The translations under genes and the position numbers were made by a program. This document shows, piece by piece, positions 57,819 through 64,000 of a DNA stretch of 64,000 nucleotides. Under the pieces are notes generated by a model. The model had not been told where the DNA came from. It ran no database searches and worked only from the letters and a program-made list of their open reading frames with translations. This DNA is from Tetrastigma voinierianum (lineage: Eukaryota; Streptophyta; Magnoliopsida; Vitales; Vitaceae): positions 55,975-119,974 of the forward strand of contig JAEQBH010006406.1 of the NCBI GenBank assembly GCA_016808115.1, given 5' to 3'. Position 1 is the first letter of the stretch; each line of letters begins with the position of its first letter.

Positions 57819-60439
57819 TGAATAATAGTATAAAATGGGGTTAATCATATAATAATAAAATGATGATGATGATGAAATTTCTATTATCATATAAATAAGA
57901 ATGATAAAATTCAAAGAAATTAGAAAAATAATATTATTTTATTTTTAAGAATAATATAAAATAAATTGTCCAATAATCTAGATGATAATATTAAAGTGAT
58001 TTGAATACTGACAAGATTTTGGTTTAGTAATGAATAATAAATATATACAAAAATGTTTGTTATAATATGCTATAATAAATTTAATTTCAAACAAACAAAG
58101 ATAAAAGAATTTAAGACTGAAATCATAAAAACAATAATAAATTTAACAAATAATCATAATCAATATCATACAGAAGAATTTTGTAATTATAAGGAAATTG
58201 GTAGGACTATAAGATTATTAATTAATATAAAAACCTTCCTTGAATCTTTATGATAAGATTATCAAAAACAAGACACTAAAGTAATAATCAAAATTAACAT
58301 AAAAGATGAATTGATAAAGAAAGTAATAAATTCATGAATAGTAACAAGACTATTAAGAATATCTATACCCAATCAAGATGGTGTTTTTTTTTTACTTAAT
58401 ACCGAATAGAAAATTCTCTAGATCTTGGATGACGAAACGAATCGCGCCAAGTAAATTGCCTCATAAATCTAGCGAATTCGTAAAAGTTTTGGTTTAATTA
58501 TGAGACAAGCGGAAATTTTTCCGTTTCTTTCGAAAGTGATAAGTTACCACGATTTATGACAGATTTTTACGAAAATCTCGAAATAGGAAATATTGTGCTA
58601 AATTCATTTAAAATAAAGTGAACTCAAAAGAAATAAATTGTTTCTATAGAACGACCTAATGAAGAATATTTAATCATGTATCCAAAATAATAATAATAAG
58701 CCCCACCCTTATTATATTTTAAAAATAATTTTATATTATTTTATTTATACTTTTAATAGTAAATAATAATAATTATTATAATTTTTTAATAAATAATTTA
58801 TAAAATTCATAATATTTTTATTTGTATGAAAAATATTTATATATTGTTAAATTTATATTTATAATATATTATACTATATATATATTGATATTAAGCTATT
58901 ATTTTTATTTCATGTATTTAGTATTAGTTATTTGATAATATATTAGTTAATAAATTTTTGTCTAAATTTTTAGTTATATTAATTATTTTTTTATAAACTA
59001 TAAAATATCATTTTTATCCCCGCTACCTGTGCTAAACCCACGATTTGAGGGGGGTTGGAAACCAAAAACAAAAAGAATGAATTACCACTTTATTCCTCAC
59101 TTGGGCCATCCCAAAGATCTACTAAATGCTTCTACCACTAATTTTGTCTGTACCATGACCCTCGCCCCGTTACCAACACTACCAAAGCTTTTACAAAACA
59201 TGTGATAAAAACAAAAGGCTCATATGTAGAATAGTAACCATGGAACAGCGAAGATAGTTTTGACAAAGTCTTTGTCATATCTCACTATAATGTAATTATA
59301 ATATAAAGTTTTTAAAATTATGAAAGCTTTCTTTAAAAAAAATATGACTTAATATGATCCAAATGATACTATATTAATAGAATCTTTTAATTTATTATAA
59401 AATTATAATTTAACAAATGATTGATATTAAAATATTTTTATACTTTAAGCCTCAAAGATTTTTATAAGAATCAATGACAATTATATAACTAACTTCCCTA
59501 AAATTAAAGACAAATATTAATGTTACATATAAAATTTAAAAAAATATATATATTTAGTGGTTATAACTTTAGATTTAAATCTAGTAAATAATAATATTGA
59601 AGAACTTATAATCAAGAAGAAGATCTTAGTAAAATATTTTATTATAATTTAAACATGGTAGAAAGTCCAAATATAGAAAATAATGAAGACGATTAAAAAA
59701 TGATAAAAATTAACAATAAGAGATTTATTAATGAAATCTATAGACAAATACATTGAAAGTAAAACCACAATAAAGCTAAAGATTTAAACAGATAGAAAAT
59801 ACAAAATATGAAGAAACTATTTATCAAATGATAATGGAATGTTTTGAAATTTGTTTACCTCTATCTAAAAAAACTATCCATAAAAATATATAGAACTCAC
59901 GTATACACAATTCCAAATATAATAGAAAATTATAATGAATACTTACCAATAAAATAATACACATAAACAAGTAAGATGCTGGATACAATAGAAAAAAATA
60001 AAAACCACGAAGGACAAACATCTAGAAATAATTAAAAAACCTAATGCAAAGATAAATAATAAAATTTATATTCAAAAGATAAAATAAAAATAAAAGAATA
60101 TGGATTATACAAAGATTGGAAAAAATTTGTGAAAGAAAGAGTTATAAAAACCAAATAACATGAAATATAGAAAAATGGAAATATTAAAGGCTGTAAAAAG
60201 AACAGATAATAAATTAGAAAAAATCGAAGAAGATGAATAAATTAGAAAATATGATGATAAATATAGAAATACACAAGAATACTTTATTAGTATAGAAAAG
60301 ACCCAAAATATAGAAACAATCAGAAAATAGGCAACAAAAGACATTTAGAAAATATCCTGAAAGAACAATAAAAAATGAAGACATAGAAAAAAGAAGTCTA
60401 GATGAAAAGCTATTGAACAATACTTAGAGTTGAAAGAAA
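57819..60439. other. A-rich low-complexity sequence, origin unclear
   Basis: The plus strand is very A-rich with few GC bases. Broken plus-strand frames rich in Lys/Asn/Ile (e.g. 58,053-58,253, with NLTNNHNQYHTEEFCNYKEI) suggest former coding sequence of an AT-rich element. Similar composition returns at 63,665-64,000 beyond the LTR cluster. An old endogenous pararetrovirus-like or other AT-rich mobile sequence is possible, but no diagnostic motif (RT, protease, zinc finger) was found. At 58,420-58,500 there is a short stretch resembling the gypsy LTR start block. Confidence 0.3.
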
Positions 60440-61080
60440 TGACGCCTGTATCCCGGTTTCATGATAATCACAACTTGAACGTTGTCTCACATCATGAGAC
60501 CCATACATGAGAGTATAAAATGGCCACTTGGGCTCATACATCAATACTACTTCACTAAAAATCAGCCAACGAGATACAGAACAGAGCATTACATCATTTT
60601 AATACAACATATATTAAATCTAGAATTTTTAATACACGTTATTAAAAATAAATACTACAACGCCACATGCTCGCTTTTCTCAAAGCGTTCTAACGAATGG
60701 CTGCCTTCCCAAGATCATGTCAATAATGATCTCAACAAAGATGAGCAACGCCCAGATAATAATCCCACATACTGGCTTCCACCAAGTGCACATGCAATGA
60801 TTCAACATAAACGCATTCAAGCAAATACATGATCCTACTCAATGTTCACGACACGGATGGTATCGCGACTAATTCTTTCCCACTTCCTGTTCCACCACTC
60901 CCTCACGCACGCCAAAGCCAAATGTGAGAAAACATCGCTTTCGTAAACAAAAATTTTTGTTCTTGAAACCCAGACGGAAGTTTTTGAAAATATATCGACT
61001 ATCCGGTACACTCCTCGGATCATTTTTCCAAACAAACATGGGTCGCAGGAAACCCTCGAGAAAAAATCTAATTTTCTCGG
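60440..61080 (-). mobile_element. Gypsy LTR fragment, minus strand
   Basis: It begins TGACGCCTGTATCCCGG at the A-rich boundary. acatgatcctactcaatgtt followed by cacgac (60,828) matches acatgatcctacttaaatgt followed by tcacgac at 56,163, so the stretch belongs to the same LTR family in minus orientation, but to a diverged subfamily. Confidence 0.6.
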
Positions 61081-62100
61081 GGTGATAAATGGTACTTCGG
61101 GTCAAAACCAAAATTTTCTAGATCTCGAAAGACGAAATGGACTTCACCGTTGGAATCGTCTCGCGAAATCTAGCCACCATGTCACTCACCGAGACGCCAC
61201 TTCACGCCGGCATTAACGAGGAGCGACACTCGTATGATTTTATGAGCTAGTTCAAGAGGCGCCACGGTCGTTCGCTGCGCTTACCAACACGAGCCTGGCG
61301 CGCTATGGTGGACACATGGTACGATGCCATTCAAGGAATCAGTTATTTCGGATAAGAAAATCCTCTCAACCAATAAAAACGCGGCATTGAGAGCATTTTC
61401 TCGGTCTCCACCTTTGACCAAAGGGGTTGGGAGAGGAGAAGAGAGAGGGGAGAGAAAGAGCAGATGGTGGGGGAGATATTTTAGAGAGAGAGTGTCTACC
61501 TTCTCTCTAGAATTCCCTGCCGATCTAGACCGCCTGGCTTCCCATGAGGCAAGAAGCAAAGCAGTCCCTCACTGCGTCACCATCGTGGCTTACAAACCCA
61601 ATACGCATTCTTCTTCCTCCAATCAGCTTTTACTTTGTCTAAAGGTTACTGATTAGGTAGGATTTGTTACACTCTGACGTCGTGGTTTCGCTCCAAAAGA
61701 TTTTAATCGGTTCAAGAAATACCGGTGGGTTTCTCGACAATCCATGGATTGTTGTGTGGCTTCTGTGTTGTTGTGTTGCTTCCATGGGTGAATACGCTGA
61801 TTATGTATTGTGGGTTCCAAGATGAATGGTCGATTAACAGTCACCCATGTGAGCCAATCTGTGTTAATATTATGAATGAATAACATGTGTAAGTTTTGTT
61901 AATACGCTTGCTTAGTATATTAACATGGATCGTATAGCATGTGTTGAATGTTTGCGTGTCATTGTACGAGCATTAGAGTAACCCAAGCAGAAAATTTACC
62001 ACCGCATCATCAAGCCACCCTATCGAGGAAAAACTATTTATGAACCGAAGACGCACCGGGACGGACGATCCGAGTTCATACGAAGAAATGGTCATATATC
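61081..62100 (+). mobile_element. Gypsy LTR fragment, plus strand
   Basis: The phrase ccgttggaatcgtctcgcga followed by aatctag (61,159-61,185) appears in sense, as at 32,580, opposite to its neighbour. GAGA-rich promoter-like sequence (61,430-61,500) and other LTR-type phrases follow. The right edge is not sharp. The 110-aa frame here is not a recognisable protein. Confidence 0.5.
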
Positions 62101-62209
62101 TTATTGATGAGCTTTAAAAAACTGGCAAAATACCCGCTTGATAATTTGTATTCAAAACAAATTGTAATTAACCTTTTCAGAGATAAAATATACATTTCGT
62201 GGTCGAGGG

Positions 62210-63660
62210 ATGTGGGCCCACTGGGTCGCTTTGGCCACATGTATTGCTCATGACGGAGACACGATTTTCATGTTGACGAGATGGTCAATCTGACACCTCA
62301 TTTGGGACGCCACAATAGTCCGAGACAACCGGTCGACCACTCAAGCCGCAATTCTTCCTGAATCTTCCCTTGAAATTCCTTTCACAACCACTTTTCATTT
62401 TTGAATTCTATGTCATACACTCACACCCATTTCTCTAGGTTATTCTGGCAGCATATGAAATGCATTATGCAATTTCCAAACAATTCATGTAGATATCAGT
62501 ATAAATTCTGGCCCACATGCATCATGTCATTCAGATTCACATATCAATCATATGTTATTTATTCTTATCATTCACATCAAAATTAGACTACATAAAGTTA
62601 ATCACAATTTATTTCCAATGGTTTACACACAATTATATTTTTATATAATTCACTTATCATGTTAACACATTTAATTATATGCATTAACAATTGCTTTTTT
62701 TTCATTAATAATTCAAGCAATATTTTGCTTGAGAAACGCACATGGACCAATTCTCGTCCAACTACAAACTGACTATTTTAATGAAGCTCCAAATGAGCAA
62801 TGGGTCAGTCTGTATGCACCCATCACGAAAGCATCGTGCTCCACTTTGTGAACTGAATCACATTCGTCCCAAAACAGCTCAAACCATAATTTATTGCATA
62901 AATTATCACACAAACCACCCAAATAGTCCCCAACCGCCCAAATGGGTTCAAAATATTCCAGTCACCCGTCCCAAGCCAGATTCCATCAAATGGCCACCAC
63001 TACCAAATCAACCATTAAATCATTTACAAAGCTCTTAAAAACCAAAAATAACCGAGTAGGAGAAGACCCATACCTCTTGGAGTTGTCGAAACTCCCCAAA
63101 CAGGTGCCCACGCGTAACCCTTGCCGTGTAGAACAACTTTGCTTTAGTCTGGTTAACTCAATGGTCTAAAGTTGGGAATCTAGAGATAAGTTGCATTTTC
63201 TCTCTAAAACCTCCATTTTCAAAAATCTTCAACACCCTTTCACTCACGACGTATCAAGAAAATGGAGAAGAAAGCTCTCCTTTTGTCCCCCTCATTGCCA
63301 CTTGTCGTCATCATTGGCTCCTGATTCCTTATCCATTTAATCCACAACCTCGATTTTCCTCCAATTAAGAAAGGCCACATGTCACCATGGGCCTCACATG
63401 ACTTGAGCCTGTTGATCTATTCAGACCGACACGTGATATATCAGGAGCCACCCGTATCGTGGCCGGGCGTCCCGATACGCCAAGGTTCGAAAAACGCAAA
63501 TTCGACACCAATTCACTAAAATTCGACGCCACGCTAAATTTCGCGAGACAATTCCAACAATGAAGTCCGTTTCGTCATCCGAGATTTAGAAAAATTTCGG
63601 ATTTTGACCGAATACCATTATTTCTGCCATTTTTAAAAATTATTTTCGCCACGTAGTTAA
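62210..63660 (-). mobile_element. Gypsy LTR fragment, minus strand
   Basis: At 63,480-63,650 the reverse complement carries the LTR start block (tgaagtccgtttcg / attccaacaatgaag, aatttcgcgagacaattcca), and 62,740-63,240 matches in layout the middle of the LTR at 56,720-57,300. The left end is near ttgggacgccaca (62,301-62,313). No internal domain adjoins. Confidence 0.55.
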
Positions 63661-64000
63661 AATGTTAAGGAAAATAGGTAATAGAAGAAGAGACTGGTGA
63701 AGAATGAGTCAAATAAGGATAGCTAAATGTACATATAACGCTGTAAATACAAATAATGATCAATTAGATAAAAGATGTGAATTTATAGGATATGTAGAGG
63801 ACCTAGTAAAGTAAAAGAAGAATAACGGTAAAGATACTGAAAAACAATATAAAAGGTCAAAGGAACCAAAAAAGAAACACAAATTGAACAATTAGGAAAT
63901 ACAAGAGTATACCTAGACATAGATTGTTAAAAGGATATTAAAACAGTGTTAAATAAATGGTCACAGGCAATGACATTATACTTTATGACACATGGAACAA
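63661..64000 (+). other. A-rich sequence with broken coding-like frames
   Basis: The A-rich plus strand continues to the window end, with a frame reading IEQLGNTRVYLDIDC, a stop, then KDIKTVLNKWSQAMTLYFMT, running off the edge. I do not recognise the protein. It may belong with the A-rich block at 57,819-60,439, which would make the LTR cluster between them a nested insertion. Confidence 0.3.

Noticed and set aside
60105..60420. Hydrophobic minus-strand ORFs (Phe/Ser/Ile-rich)
   Set aside because: They are reverse complements of an A-rich plus strand, so the apparent membrane proteins are compositional.
1..64000. tRNA, rRNA and snRNA genes
   Set aside because: I saw no cloverleaf with A/B boxes and no conserved rRNA segment. 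The TGGTATCAGAGC words are retroelement primer sites and not tRNA genes.

Overview
The window is nuclear DNA of a flowering plant, probably from a repeat-rich (pericentromere-like) region. Evidence: AT-rich sequence, decayed Ty3/gypsy and Ty1/copia LTR retrotransposons, Mutator-like and CACTA-like DNA transposon remains, a plant mobile domain (PMD) gene relic, and exon-sized pieces of plant genes with GT..AG-type borders. I found no intact long reading frame, and no rRNA, tRNA or CRISPR. Almost every recognisable coding stretch carries stops and frameshifts, so pseudogene or transposon relic is the default state here.

Layout. 23-1,987: probable solo gypsy-type LTR, minus strand. 3,027-3,522: 42-bp minisatellite running into a CACTA-type terminus. 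5,508-5,852 and 7,461-7,665: short tandem triplications. 9,946-11,460: PMD gene relic, plus strand. 15,060-17,505, minus strand: exon-like fragments of two unrelated cellular genes, a CHUP1-like gene and eIF2A, bracketed by a direct repeat. 18,480-20,900: Mutator-like (MULE) transposase relic, minus strand. 23,743-34,440: one large gypsy element, plus strand, with two LTRs of about 2 kb, a 1.47-kb tandem duplication across its 5' LTR/leader junction, and pol remains (RT, integrase C-terminus). 35,681-36,965 and 49,677-54,480: two diverged pseudogene copies of the same exostosin-type GT47 glycosyltransferase, plus strand. Copy B is split by a 3.1-kb copia element (50,644-53,756) in its intron. 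38,755-40,440: LTR fragment and CACTA-like ends. 42,220-48,942: full-order copia relic, minus strand. 55,649-63,660: nested and rearranged gypsy LTR fragments related to the 23.7-34.4 kb element, embedded in A-rich sequence of unknown origin.

No genes here work together as a pathway. The window records serial insertion: cellular gene pieces (GT47, CHUP1-like, eIF2A) were copied or captured, then inactivated and split by transposons. The most informative features are the twin GT47 copies sharing one intron site, the gypsy element with duplicated LTR end and primer site, and the CHUP1/eIF2A chimera beside a MULE. I did not find a convincing new biological system.
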